Positions 10,187-21,079 of a stretch of 64,000 bases of DNA are shown here, piece after piece. The translations under genes were made by a program, and so were the position numbers. Below the pieces are notes generated by a model. That model made no database searches and was not told the DNA's origin. It worked only from the letters and a program-made list of their open reading frames with translations. Within the stretch, counting starts at the first letter, position 1. Each line of letters starts with the position of its first letter. The stretch is from assembly GCA_029891385.1 (NCBI GenBank), contig CM057233.1:53894063-53958062 (forward strand), in the 5' to 3' direction. Source of the stretch: Erythroxylum novogranatense. Its lineage: Eukaryota; Streptophyta; Magnoliopsida; Malpighiales; Erythroxylaceae.

Positions 10187-11165
10187 ATGTCAATACCAAG
10201 CCAAGATATTCAAGGTGGGGATAAATTGAAAAAAATGATTAAAGCGGAGTGGAATGATAGAACTCTTGAAATTTTAATCAAGATTTTTGTGGAAGAGACA
10301 TTAGCTGGAAATCGACCAAATGGTCACTTTAACAAGATTGGATGGAAAAATATAGGTTCAAAGTTTGCTCATGAAACTAAGAAGAACTATGAATACAAAC
10401 AATTTAAGAATAAATGGGATGGACTGAAAAAGGATTGGCAGCTTTGGACAAATTTAGTAGGTAAGGAAACTGGACTAGGATAGGATCCTACTACTCAAAC
10501 TATTGATGCAAGTGACGAATGGTGAGAAAAGAAATTGAAGGTAAGCATTTAAGCTTTAGATTTATAATGTTTTAATGTTATTTCATAGTTTAATAACTTG
10601 AACAATATTATTGTAGGAAAATCCTGAAGCAACCAAATTTCGAACTAAAGGATTGAAACATATTGAACAGCTGAATATTTTATTTAAAGATGTTGCATCT
10701 ACAGGGGAAGGAGCTTGGGCACCTTCTTCAGGTTTTGTACCAAACGATGATGATATGGCGTGTAGAGAAAACCAATTTGATATTGATCTTGATGATGACC
10801 TTTATGAAGGCTTTGCTGTCAATCGAGAAATTGGAAATATTCATAATGAGATTGGTTAATCAACTCCAACCCTAGCAACCTCTACAAAAGGAAAGGGAAA
10901 AAAAAGAAAGAAATATGATACTAGAACCGAAAAGTTAAATCAAAATTTGGAGAGCATATGTGATGCAATATATAGTAGAACTTCAATGAGGTCTAAAAGA
11001 GATGAACCTGCTTATAGCATTGCTGAGGCGCTGAATATCTTACGCGGTATAAATGAAATAGAAAAGAGAAGTGAACTGTTTATGTTAGCTACCAAAGTAT
11101 TTTTGAAGAAGGAAAATAAAGAGATGTTTATTGAACTTAAGGAAGTTGAGCTTCAAATCGAATGA
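10187..11165 (+). pseudogene. Harbinger ORF1, Myb/SANT-like DNA-binding protein, three nonsense codons
   Basis: Two exons, 10187-10540 and 10617-11165, are joined by a GT-AG intron in phase 0 and would encode about 300 residues. Residues 17-85 form a Myb/SANT-like domain (AEWNDRTLEILIKIF, NKIGWKNIGSKF, KQFKNKWDGLKKDW), the type found in PIF/Harbinger ORF1 proteins, which bring transposase to the element ends and the nucleus. A lysine-rich KGKGKKRKK stretch after the middle is a likely nuclear signal. In-frame stops are TAG 10481, TGA 10523 and TAA 10857; each is one transition from a sense codon (two look like former Trp). The last exon otherwise stays open to TGA 11163. Confidence 0.85.
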
Positions 11166-11394
11166 CTTAAGACAATGAAATGATTGTGGTTTTTGTAATA
11201 AATTAGACAGGTCTTTGGTTACTAATATTGGACTATTTGTATGTGTTGTTTTGGATTTTGCTACTATTAATGTGTTATATTGGATTTTTGGTTGGTGTAT
11301 TAAATTGTACTTTATTATTGTTGTGTTATGATTATTGCTATGTTATCATCTTATATAATAAGCTTAGTATTTATCTTTTATATATTTTGATCTG

Positions 11395-12695
11395 ATGTCA
11401 TATTCTGATAATGATTCTGAGAATGAACATGAATATAATGAAGACATTGAAGAAGACATTTTGCAATTGGTTAAAATTGGAGTTGAAATGGCCGTAGACC
11501 ATCATATTAAATATTATATGAAAAAATTATGTAGAACATCCCCTCACACTGGATGGATGTTTGTAATGGAGTTGCTTAATGGTCATAAAGATAGATGTCA
11601 TCAACAATTGAGAATGGAGAAGGATGTGTTCATCAAATTATGTAAATTGTTGAATGAGTCATATGGCTTAAAGAAAGGTACAGAAGTTACAATAGAAGAG
11701 GCTGTAGCTATGTTTTTGATCACTTTAGGTCATGGACTTTGTAATAGAATGGTTCAAGAACGATTTCAACATTCAGGTGAAACAATTTCTAGATGGTTTG
11801 GAATTGTATTAGAGGTTGTTTCACGTATGTCGATTGATTTCATCAAACCTAAAGATCCAACTTTTAGAGAAATTCCAAGCAAAATTAAAGATGATGGAAG
11901 GTATTGGCCTTATTTTAAAGACTGTATTGGAGCAATTGATAGAACACATATACCAGTTGTCGTTCCAAGGTCCAATCAAATAAAGTATATTGAGAGAAAA
12001 GACATTCCTACACAAAATGTAATGGCTGTATGTGATTTTGATATGTGCTTCACTTTTGCTTGGGCTGGTTGGGAAGACACAGCACATGATGCTCGAATTT
12101 TTATGGAGGCTTTGCGCAATGATATATTACACTTCCCTCATCCACCTAGAGGTTTGTGACGGATAACTTAATACTTTTTTATTCATTCTTAATAACTAAA
12201 TGCTTCTTTATTTATTTATTTTTATTTTGGAATGTAGGAAAATATTATTTGGTAGATGCAGGATATCCTTATATGCAAGGTTATTTAGGACCATACAAAG
12301 GTGAAAGGTATCATCTTCCTGATTTTCGACGCTCTGGTCAACCAAGAGGAAAGAAAGAAATCTTCAATCATGCACATTCTTCTTTAAGATGCACAATTGA
12401 AAGAACATTTGGCGTTTGAAAAAATAGGTGGAAAATTTTACGTCAAATGCCAAGTTTTCCTTTTCCAAAGCAAATTAAAATTGTGATTGCTTCAATGGCC
12501 ATTCACAATTTTATAAAGTTAAATGCTCAAAAGAATGAAGAGTTTTCTCCCTATGATGAAGATGATGAATTACTTCCTACAAATGAAGAAATCAATGAAA
12601 ATGAAGATGTTGAAGAAAATCATTTTGACGAGCCACAAAATAACGAGATGAATGATGCGAGGGAACATATTGCAAATCTTCTTGTATTACGATAA
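11395..12695 (+). pseudogene. PIF/Harbinger transposase with one nonsense codon
   Basis: Two exons, 11395-12151 and 12238-12695, are joined by an 86-bp GT-AG intron and would encode about 404 residues, normal for the family. The acidic N-terminus is followed by a helix-turn-helix region (EEAVAMFLITLGHG, ERFQHSGETISRWF). The catalytic DDE residues are D in CIGAIDRTHIPV (11938-11940), D in TAHDAR (12088-12090) and E in IERTFGV (12399-12401). The glycine usual after the first Asp is Arg here. One stop, TGA 12417-12419, follows directly after IERTFGV, where a Trp is usual; the frame then stays open to 12695. This single change is the main lesion, so the copy died fairly recently or the stop is a read error. 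Confidence 0.9.
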
Positions 12696-13114
12696 AATGC
12701 ATAGTTTATTGTGCATTTAACTATTTCAACTTGAATATTTATTTTTGGATTATAATATTATTTAACTTTTTTTACATGTTTTAATATTTATTTCTCATAT
12801 TAATTTTATTTTCTATAAGAAAATGACACATCTCTTTAAATTATTTCCTACAAAATGGTACTTTGCATATTGGTATACTTTAAAAATTATTTGCCATAAT
12901 TAATAAAATAAAATATAGTTAAAATTAATAAAAGTGCTTTTAATTTTTTCGTTGTCAAACAGTCTACTGTATGAAGCACTTTTTAAAAAGTTGTTTTTTA
13001 ATTGACAGCCAAACAGTCAGCTGGCTTATGAAAAAATCTCTTCTCAGAAAAGCTCTACTGGTAAAAGCTCTACTGACAAAAGCTCTACTGACAAAAGCTC
13101 AACCAAACGGACGC
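12696..13114 (+). repeat. Harbinger 3' region with tandem subterminal repeats
   Basis: Non-coding AT-rich DNA follows the transposase. From about 13046 the 16-bp word AAAAGCTCTACTGACA is repeated about three times before the right terminal repeat (13101-13114, AACCAAACGGACGC). Such subterminal copies are typical binding sites of Harbinger proteins. Confidence 0.8.
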
Positions 13115-13117
13115 TTA

Positions 13118-16100
13118 ATGTCGTCCCGTTAAGTTCTTTTCAGTTTTTTTTTCGTTTTCTTTTCGCCGATATTAATTAATTTATTATTTATTATTGTTTA
13201 TTTTATGCTGATAGCCTTTCATTTCATTTCTTTTTTTAATTCCTTCATAATATTAATACGATATTATCTAAATATACTTTAATCAAAGTATATTAATTAA
13301 TTTTGATATAATTAATAGTTATTAGAATATAATAAATTAATTCAATTATTAATAACAATTATTGGTATATAATTAATTATTTGATTTATTAAAATAATAT
13401 TACTTGATTAAATAGTCAATATTAATATTTGGTATATATGTTACTATATTAGTAATTATTGTTACCGATATTCATTTATTTATTATTTATTATTGTTTAT
13501 TTTATTCTGTGAGCCTTTCATTTCATTTCTTTTTAATTCCTTCATAATATTAATACGTATTATTTAAATATACTTTAATCAAATTTAATTAAATTAATAA
13601 TAATAATAATAATTATATAATTAATTATTTGATTTATTAAAATGAAATTACTTGATTAAGTAGTAAATATGTTATTTTTAATTCTTTCATAATATAAATA
13701 CGTATTATTTAAATATACTTTAATCAAAGTTAATTAATTAATTTTGGTATAATGAATAGTTATTATAATATAATAAATTAATTCAATTATTATTAATAAT
13801 TATTGGTATATAATTAATTATTTGATTTATTAAAATAAATTACTTGATTAAGTAGTCAATATTAATATTTGGTATATATGTTACTGTATTAGTAATTATT
13901 GTTAATTATTATAAATTATTATATAGTATATATATGTGTGTGTAGTTAAGTATCCTTTTATTTTTAGTCACAATCACAGGCGTGAGTAGGATCTTTTCGT
14001 CCATTTCTTTTTTATTTATTCATTCTTGTTATTACTTAAATAATTTAGAATGAATATTTTGATATAATTAATAGTTTTTATAATATAATCAATTAATTAT
14101 ATGTAATATATATATAATCATGTTATTATACATGTTTATTAAGTATATAATAATAAAATAAAGATGAACGGGATAGACGAATACGCGATTCCATCTTACC
14201 GTCCATTTTATTTTTCATTTTCGTTTTTCACTCAACATTCCATTAACCACTCCATGCATGCATTTTATTATCTCTGCATATTATTTATTTTTTTGCTTTT
14301 TGTTTTGTTAATTAATTAATAGGAATTTTATTATTAATTCTTTCATTATATAATTTAATTATGATTTAATTGTTATTCTATTTCATTATTGTTTTATATT
14401 AATTATACTTATTTTTATTTTAGTTTTGACTCAACTTTCACTTATTAAGTACTTTTTGTCATTTTAATTAAATATAATTACATTATAATTAATTAAAATA
14501 CATTTAGTGCATATATTTTTCATTTTTAATTACATATAATTTATATATATTTAATTGACTAATTAAAATGTAATTAATAGATTGATTAATTTCTATCATT
14601 TTAATTAAATACAATTTATAAATTATTAATTGACTCATTAAAATATAATTAGTAGATTGATTAATTAAAATATAATTACTTGATTAATTAATTAAAATGA
14701 AAATAAATTTTATTATTTATTATTAGCGATTGTTAAGTTAATTAAGTCTAGGATTCACAAGCGTAACACTTATATGTTTATTTCTTAATTAAATATACTA
14801 AAATTTTGTTTTCATTTTAATTAAATATAATTAAATTATTATTAATTAAAATACAATTAGTGCATATATTTTGTCATTTTAATTAAATAAAATTTATATA
14901 TAAGTAATTCACTAATTAAAATGTAATTAATAGATTGATTAATTAAATATAATTAATTATTTATTTAAAATAAAATTCAATGTTATTATTCATTATTAAT
15001 TATTGTTAAGTTAATTAAGTGTAGGAGTCACAAGCATGACACTTACAAAGGCATATGATTTTATTTCTTAATGAAATATACTAAAATATTTTTGTTGTCA
15101 TTTTAATTAAATATAATTAAATTATAATTAATTAACATATAATTAACACATATATTTTGTCTTTTTAATTAAAAATAATATATATAGATATATAATCTAT
15201 ATATATAATTAATTGACTAATTTCATTATCAATAGATTGATTAATTAAAACATAATTAATTGATTAATTAATTAAAATAAAATAAAATGTTATTATTCAT
15301 TATTAGTTATGTCATTTTAATTAAATATAATTAAATTATAATTAATTAAAATACAATTAGGGCATTTTCATTTTAATTAAATATAATTTATATATAATTA
15401 ATTGACTAATTAAAATGTAATTTATATATTGATTAATTAAAATATAATAAATTGATTAATTAATTAATTAAAACTAAATTAAATGTTATTATTCATTATT
15501 AGTTATTGTTAAGTTAATTAAGTTTAGGAGTCACAAACGCAACTTAAGTGTCACCCTCGATAAAGGTATATTTTATTTCTTAATTAAATATACTTAAAAT
15601 ATAGCTAATTAATTAATTAAAATATTATTAATAATAATTAAAATATTATTAATTGATTGATTATTAAAATATAATTAATTATTAATTATTAACAATTAAT
15701 TATTATTTAATTTATTATTAATGCCTGTGACAAATTTATTTTTCAAATTTTAATTTAATATACTTAAAATATTTAATTAATTAAATTATAACTATTTAAT
15801 TAATTAAATATAATTACATATAATTAAAATTTAATCAGTTAAAGGAAGGAAGGAATGATTAGCTTAATAATAACAATTAATTAATTATTCATATTTTATA
15901 TATGTCTTAATTATATTTTAATTATTTAATTTAGTACATATTAATATTTATATTTACAAGTTACATATAAATAAGATTCTTATTTAATATTTAATTATTT
16001 ATTTTAAATATTATTAATTTGTTAATTAATTATAACATCGTTTGTTGATTAATTAATTAGTATATATTTAGTAAATATCGAAATATTACTAATTAGTTAT

Positions 16101-16190
16101 AATATAACTAATTAATTGTCTAATTAATTAATCTTTATTTATAAATTAATTATAATATCATTGACCGCAAGCTTATTCTGGTTATAATTA
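13118..16190. repeat. Very AT-rich tract of diverged tandem repeats
   Basis: No genes. Two repeat families are visible. The first has a period near 299 bp: 'ccgatatt...tttattatttattattgtttatttta' at 13165 and again at 13464, with a third shortened copy anchored by 'cataatat(t/a)aatacg' at about 13246, 13544 and 13688. The second is anchored by 'gttaagttaattaagt(c/g/t)taggagtcacaa' at about 14734, 15006 and 15508, interleaved with TTAATTAAAATATAATTAATTGATTAATT words. It looks like a decayed AT-rich satellite or the expanded AT-rich side of a retroelement. Confidence 0.65.
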
Positions 16191-16683
16191 TTTTCTCTTA
16201 GGTTTAAATTGTCTATATTTATATCTTCTAAATTATTTTTTTATAAGGGATATATGGTCTACGTTTATAAGAGATGTGTTTTGGTGTATACTCAGTAGGA
16301 TATTTTCGTACTTTTGATCCTTTTTGATAATATCCATGTTGATTTAAGAAATCATCTTATTTCCGTTGATATGAATGTTGTTGATCTTTTTTTCTTTTAT
16401 CTCTACTCACATGTTCTCTTTTTACATTTTGTTGTCCTACTTGTTGTTCTCTAGCTTGACTACTTTCTGGTTGATCTTCGTCTACATATATTTCTTCATC
16501 TGATTCATAACCATAAATAATTTCATCTTTATCTATTATTTGATGTATTTTTTCAGTATCTGGTTGTAATGTTAGTCTTTGCACTAATTGAGTAATTTTT
16601 GCTAATTGAGATTTTATATTTCGCTCTACGATTTCTAAAGATTCTTCTGGTTCTACTGATTCTTTTATTTGTAAATGGTCCAT
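16190..16683 (-). pseudogene. Pararetrovirus copy 1 coat-protein N-terminal segment, inverted
   Basis: On the minus strand a reading frame begins at MDHLQIKESVEPEE (ATG at 16683) and runs to 16357. It is homologous to the start of the coat-protein region of copy 3 (56737 downward) by shared words such as DEIIYGYES-D-EE and PESS. Downstream (16350-16190) the homology continues but shifts frame and skips about 0.8 kb, ending in a piece equivalent to 55495-55530 of copy 3, just before the zinc knuckle. The acidic, coiled N-terminus is typical of caulimovirid coat-protein precursors. Confidence 0.75.
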
Positions 16684-16712
16684 GGCCTTACTAATGTGAT
16701 ACATGTTGACTC

Positions 16713-17309
16713 TGTAAAGAAGAAGGACATTATGCAAATATTTGTCCTAAACGGAAAAATCCAAATAATAAATATAAAGAAAAACTCAATATATTAAACT
16801 CAGCAATTCAAGCAGATTTAGAACTTATAAAATCTGATTATAATACAAACTTTACTATTTCCTCTATCTATCATTATGAATCCCATACAGAAGAATCAGA
16901 ATCCTCAGTTGAATCCGAATATAACTTTTATTCAAGTACTAATTCAAAATAAAAAATTAATGCATATATAGATACTGGCGCTACTATCTGTATCACTTTA
17001 AAACAATTATTAACGAATTGGAAAAAATTAGAAAAACCACTACAAATACGTATAGCAGATGGGAGTATTAAATTTTTATGGTATGTAAGTTATTATAATA
17101 GTATCATCATAGAAAATTTTCATTTTCAGTACCTTCTATTTATCAACAAGAATCAGGATTACCTCTAATTTTAGGCAATAAGTTCTTAAAATTATATAAT
17201 GGTTTTTGTCAATATTTACATTATATCACCTTAAGAACTCCAATCATAAAGGCTCTAAATAAAAAATCAATAATTCTCAAAATTCCTATTTATCATACTA
17301 CATATTACC
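16713..17309 (+). pseudogene. Pararetrovirus copy 1 zinc-knuckle end of coat protein and protease
   Basis: It begins abruptly inside the CCHC knuckle with CKEEGHYANICP, so the first Cys pair is missing, and continues through an acidic, Ser-rich tail to a TAA at 16950-16952. After this stop the same frame reads INAYIDTGATICIT, the retroviral-type aspartic protease, with GAT ACT GGC at 16971-16979. Later protease motifs follow in shifted frames (for example the conserved LILGNKFLKLYN). It is cut by the solo LTR at 17315 and resumes at 19161. Confidence 0.85.
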
Positions 17310-18078
17310 AAAAATGTAACACCCCAAATTAGGGGTTAGCATATTAAGCAAATTTAGTCCGATTTATGTTCTGTCTCTTTGATATTTTGGCATGCATTCA
17401 TGGTATTTCCGGGTACATTGGTAAAATGAAATTTCGGATTGATTCGGACAATATTAAGATAATTTTTAGTAATTTTTGGAGACTTCAATGATTTTTAGAA
17501 ATTATTGGTGACGTATGGAGTATTTTTGGAACAATTATTTGGCAGTCATATTTTATGACGAAATTTTTGGTGAATTTTTGGAAGTTGTCTGGAACTTCTG
17601 GGAATTAGTTGATTCCGCAATCATAAGTGTGCTTTTCACTATTCATCCCACAAAGTAAGCCAATAGTAAAAATTGACTAAGTGGCCGACTTATATAAGGT
17701 TAGACAGAACCGTGTATTCATTTGCTCTCGACCGATGCTCTTCATCACTGTCTGTCGATCGATCTGCTTTTCTGCAGCAAATCACGAGGTTAGTCCTTTT
17801 GACAATGAATCTATGGTTTGTTCTTGTCTTTTATAAAGATAGTCGGATGAGATCTGAGATTGGTAAAAGAAATTTTTAGATCTATAATATTTGACGATTT
17901 GGATGATTCTGATAGGTTAGATTTGTTAAACAGGTTAGTTTTTAAGTGATGATGCTAAAAGAATTGAGAAGAATTGAGAGGAAAAAGAAAAGAAAGAAAA
18001 AAAGGAAATGAACAGTGAGTTTCGTAAGGTAGGAGACGATGAACGATGTCGATGAGCGATTAATGAAGCGATTATTTG

Positions 18079-18262
18079 AATAGTAAATAGTAAATAGTAA
18101 ATAGTAATAGTGAATAGTGAAAGTAAATAGTGAATAGTAGTGAATAGTGAATAGTGCATATTAAATAATGAACGTATGTATTTGTGAACAGTATCCGTAC
18201 GTATTTGTGAACAGTAAGAATACGTATTTGTGAATAGTAATACATATTTTTGAACAGTAAAA
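18079..18262. repeat. Heptamer and ~29-bp tandem repeats in the solo LTR
   Basis: An array of AATAGTA/AATAGTG heptamers covers about 18079-18160. It passes into roughly four copies of a unit like 'acgtatttgtgaacagtaa' spaced about 28-31 bp (about 18170-18262). The short minus-strand ORFs across it are products of the repeat. Confidence 0.8.
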
Positions 18263-18677
18263 GAATCTCGAAAATTTGCATGAACATGCATCATATTCAT
18301 TACAGTAAGTATGCACAATAATAATTTGTATCTGTATTATAGAGGAACGACCACTGCCAGATATTGTCGGGACTTCGAGGTAATAAATAGTAAGGGCGAT
18401 TTAAGGTCAGTAATCAGGACTTTCAGTAATGTCAATAATTTCAGTAAAGAATACAGGTAACATAGTCAATGTTAAGTAGTAAGAGACCCGGGACGGTCTC
18501 ACTTTGATTTAATCTGTCTTGATTGTGTCTTTATTAGGACAATGAGCGTCCGAGGCAATTCTTTGCATGAATATTTTATTGGAAGTGCTAATTTATTGCA
18601 CATGAAATGTCTGGAATGATTTGTTCTGTCCGAGTTGTGGGTAAATAAGCATGCCTAGAAGGTGCAGAAGCGCTTAC

Positions 18678-18830
18678 GTGACACTTGATGTCGAGACTTG
18701 ATCTTCTGTGACACTTTGGTGTCTTCTGATATGGACACTTCGGTGTCGAGACTTCGGTCTTCTGTGACACTTCGGTGTTTTCTGATATGGACACTTCGGT
18801 GTCGAGACTTCGGTCTTCTGTGACACTAGA
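18678..18830. repeat. 56-bp tandem repeat with GACAC-TTCG-GTGTC hairpins
   Basis: The unit start GTGACACTT recurs at 18708, 18764 and 18820, a 56-bp period, with a 30-bp half unit before (18678). Each full unit contains GACACTTCGGTGTC (18734-18747 and 18790-18803), a 5-bp stem closed by C-G around TTCG, and a shorter ACACTTCGGTGT at 18767. A C(UUCG)G loop is an exceptionally stable RNA tetraloop. Confidence 0.9.
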
Positions 18831-19160
18831 TAAATGATTACTCACTAAGCTATATGCTTAGCACGGTGGATTTGCCCCGTGTAGGTTCGGAGCTAAGAGA
18901 TTAAGGACTGGGACAAGTCAACCGCAGTGGCCAAAAAAGTCAGAGTTTTTGTGTCACTCGAATATGTATTTTGTTTGGTTTGTTTGGGCCTGTAAATATT
19001 CTTTCGATTTGTTTCTGAAATTATAAGATGTATTATATGTGGGTTCCGTTTAGGTTTTAAAAAAATGCATGTGTGAAACGTTTTGATGTGTTTGTCATGT
19101 TGTACTGTATTGGGTGGCATCCACATATCCTCCCAGGGGGTATTTGGGTGTTACAAAAAA

Positions 19161-20645
19161 TTACAGCTTATAACCGCCAAACTAGATTATCTCCAGTTCT
19201 AGCTTCTCAACAATATGTCTATTCAACTTGAAATAAAAACCTTATTAGACACTGTTTGTAATGAAAACCCTCTTGATCCAGTTAAAAATACTAATCAACA
19301 ATTAATTGAAATCAGATTAAAGGATCGTATACACGAAGTTAATACTCGTAATAATATACTATATACTCAACAAAATGTACAAGAATTTATTACCTAATGT
19401 TCAGATTTATTAGATAAACAATTAATCTCACCAAGTACTAGTAAACATTCAACCCCATCATTTTATGTAAACCATTCAGCTGAACAAAAACGTGGTAAAC
19501 GCCGGATGGTTATAAATTATAAAAAGCTCAGTGAAGGAATTATAGGTGATGCATACAAACTTCCACGCAAAGACTATATTATCAACAAGTTAAAAGGACA
19601 TACATGGTTTACAACTTTAGATGCAAAATCAGGATATTGGAAACTCCGATTACATGAAAATACAAAACCGTTAACAGTTTTTTCTTGTCCACCACAAAAA
19701 CATTATCAATGGAATATATTACCATTTGGATTAAAACAAGCAACAAGTATTTATCAAAGGTTTATGGATAACAATTTAGAAGGATTAGAAGAATTTACAT
19801 TTGTTTACATTGACGACATTATTATCTATTCTAATCAGGATAAAATGGATCATTTAAAAAAGGTGAAAATCGTTCTTCAACGTTGTAAAGATAAAGGATT
19901 AATTCTAAGCCAAAAGAAAGTAAAATTGGCACAACAAAATATAGAATATCTAGGCATTGAATTTCAAAATGGATTTTTAAAATTACAACCTAATATTTTA
20001 AATAAAATTCAAGACTTCCCTAATCAATTAACAAATGGAACTCATGTACAACAATTTCTAGGCATTTTAAATTACAGTTCAGATCAAGGCTTTTTTAAAG
20101 ATTTAGCCAAGGAAAGAAAACTTTTACAACTTAAATGTAGTACCAGATCACAATGGACTTGGACTAATATTGATACTCAAGCAGTTCAAAAATTAAAAGC
20201 ATTAAGCAAGGATCTACCCGTTCTATATAATTATCTTCCCAAGGATATATTGCTGGTTCAGATTGATACCAGTATGGATACATGGGCTGGCTGCCTTTTG
20301 GAAAAACCACCTAATCAAAAGAAGTATTTACTTTGAAAGTATATAAATGGGACTTTCAATCCCACTGAGTTCAAGTATCCCATTCAAGAAAAGGAAACAC
20401 TAGCCTATCTCAAAACATTGAGAAAATGGCGAATTGATTTATTACCGGTTGAATTTACAATTCAAACGGACTTTAAGTATTTATGTGGATTCATTTGATA
20501 CAATATAAAAACCAATTATAATCATGGTCGCCTTATACGATGGCAACTTGAACTCAATCAATACCAATTTCAAATTCAATATATCAAATCTACTGATAAT
20601 TTTCTTGCAGATATTTTAACAAGAGAATGGAAGCAACAATACTAA
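19161..20645 (+). pseudogene. Pararetrovirus copy 1 reverse transcriptase and RNase H
   Basis: After the solo LTR the reading continues through the protease-RT linker; a TAA at 19395 precedes the RT. A 276-codon segment (19506-20336) holds the RT palm: VINYKKL, TTLDAKSGYWKLRLHE, NILPFGLKQATSIYQRFM and the catalytic FVYIDDIIIYS (YIDD codons 19806-19817), then the thumb (LGIEFQNGFL, QFLGILNY). RNase H follows in the same frame with TGA at 20334 and 20496, and motifs IDTSMDTWAGCLL, EKETLAYLKTLRKWR, HGRLIRWQLEL and DNFLADILTREW. The frame ends at TAA 20643. All key RT acidic residues are present; the stops make it inactive. Confidence 0.9.
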
Positions 20646-21068
20646 GTCTTGAAGAGGCATTATCACAAAAAGAAATTGAATTAATCAATTTGCAACAACA
20701 AGTTGGCAGCGTCACGAAGGAAATCAATCAACTCAGTTCTACCATCTAGGTATTGAAACAAAACACAAAGGACCTACAGACAGCCACAACCACTTCCACA
20801 ACCACTACTTCTACCATTCCATTAATCACACCTCAACAAATTACCCAAGCATCATCAGTCCAACCAACCACTCCTCCTGAAACTCAAAGACAAAAGGATG
20901 CATCTAAAGGAAAAAACCTATGTTATATACAATGGACCAATGGCAGGTTTGTACGATGAATGGCACAAAGCTGCTATAAATATTACAGGCAGATAAGGTA
21001 TTTTACACAAAAGTTTTACATCTAGGGTTGAAGCTAAAAAAGCTTCTTTGCTGGTTACTCACCATAAT
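20627..21068 (+). pseudogene. Pararetrovirus copy 1 downstream ORF with viroplasmin-like end
   Basis: An ATG at 20627 lies inside the last codons of RT (19-bp overlap), a usual caulimovirid gene junction. The first 40 residues look like a coiled coil (ILSLEEALSQKEIELINLQQ). A TAG at 20747 follows, then a Thr/Pro/Gln-rich linker to 20959. A frame change near 20923 leads into a segment with N-G-P-M-A-G-L-Y-D-E-W, then KAAINITGR and SFTSRVEAKKASL, resembling the caulimovirus viroplasmin/transactivator (Cauli_VI) domain. Copy 2 has the same ATG-in-RT overlap at 45664. The domain assignment is from pattern memory only. Confidence 0.55.
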
Positions 21069-21079
21069 AGGTGATTCTG

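Larger units (their letters stand above)
8739..13114 (+). mobile_element. PIF/Harbinger DNA transposon (4376 bp), nearly complete
   Basis: Direct TTA trinucleotides flank it (8736-8738 and 13115-13117), the PIF/Harbinger target duplication. Terminal inverted repeats are GTGCCTGTTTGGTT on the left and GCGTCCGTTTGGTT on the right (complement of 13101-13114). Both subterminal regions are rich in AGCTTTT/AAAAGCT words. It encodes the two proteins of the superfamily, a Myb/SANT-like protein and a DDE transposase, in the same orientation. Four in-frame stop codons disable them, otherwise reading frames and introns are whole. It lies upstream of the RIN13-like gene and transcribes away from it. Confidence 0.92.
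17315..19155. mobile_element. Solo LTR (1841 bp) inserted in the pararetrovirus
   Basis: It starts TGTAACACCC and ends GGGTGTTACA, a perfect 10-bp inverted end pair, and is flanked by AAAAA on both sides (17310-17314 and 19156-19160), a 5-bp target duplication. Removing it restores continuity of the surrounding viral homology. No PBS or coding domain is present, so it is a solo LTR, most likely Ty3/gypsy. It shares a GGAC-loop-GTCC element and other words with the 58458-62687 solo LTR. Orientation is not certain because the ends are symmetrical. Two internal tandem arrays are listed separately. Confidence 0.85.
16190..21068. mobile_element. Endogenous caulimovirid (pararetrovirus) copy 1, rearranged
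   Basis: It contains coat protein, CCHC knuckle, aspartic protease, RT-RNase H and a following ORF that overlaps the RT end and resembles the viroplasmin region. There is no integrase, and the RT wording (DAKSGYWKLRLHENTKPLT, YIDDI) is of Caulimoviridae, probably florendovirus-like. The coat-protein N-terminal segment is inverted (minus strand) relative to the rest. A solo LTR (17315-19155) splits protease from RT. Several stops and frameshifts make it inactive. The left side abuts an AT-rich repeat tract, and the right side is cut by a copia fragment. Confidence 0.85.

Noticed and set aside
13118..16190. Organelle DNA insertion suggested by extreme AT content
   Set aside because: No organelle gene, tRNA or rRNA wording is present; internal tandem repeats explain it better.
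17935..18318. Minus-strand ORFs of 127 and 71 codons
   Set aside because: They are translations of the AATAGTA and ~29-bp tandem arrays of the solo LTR.
18588..18845. 85-codon minus-strand ORF with repeated T-E-V-S words
   Set aside because: It is the 56-bp tandem repeat read as protein; no known domain.
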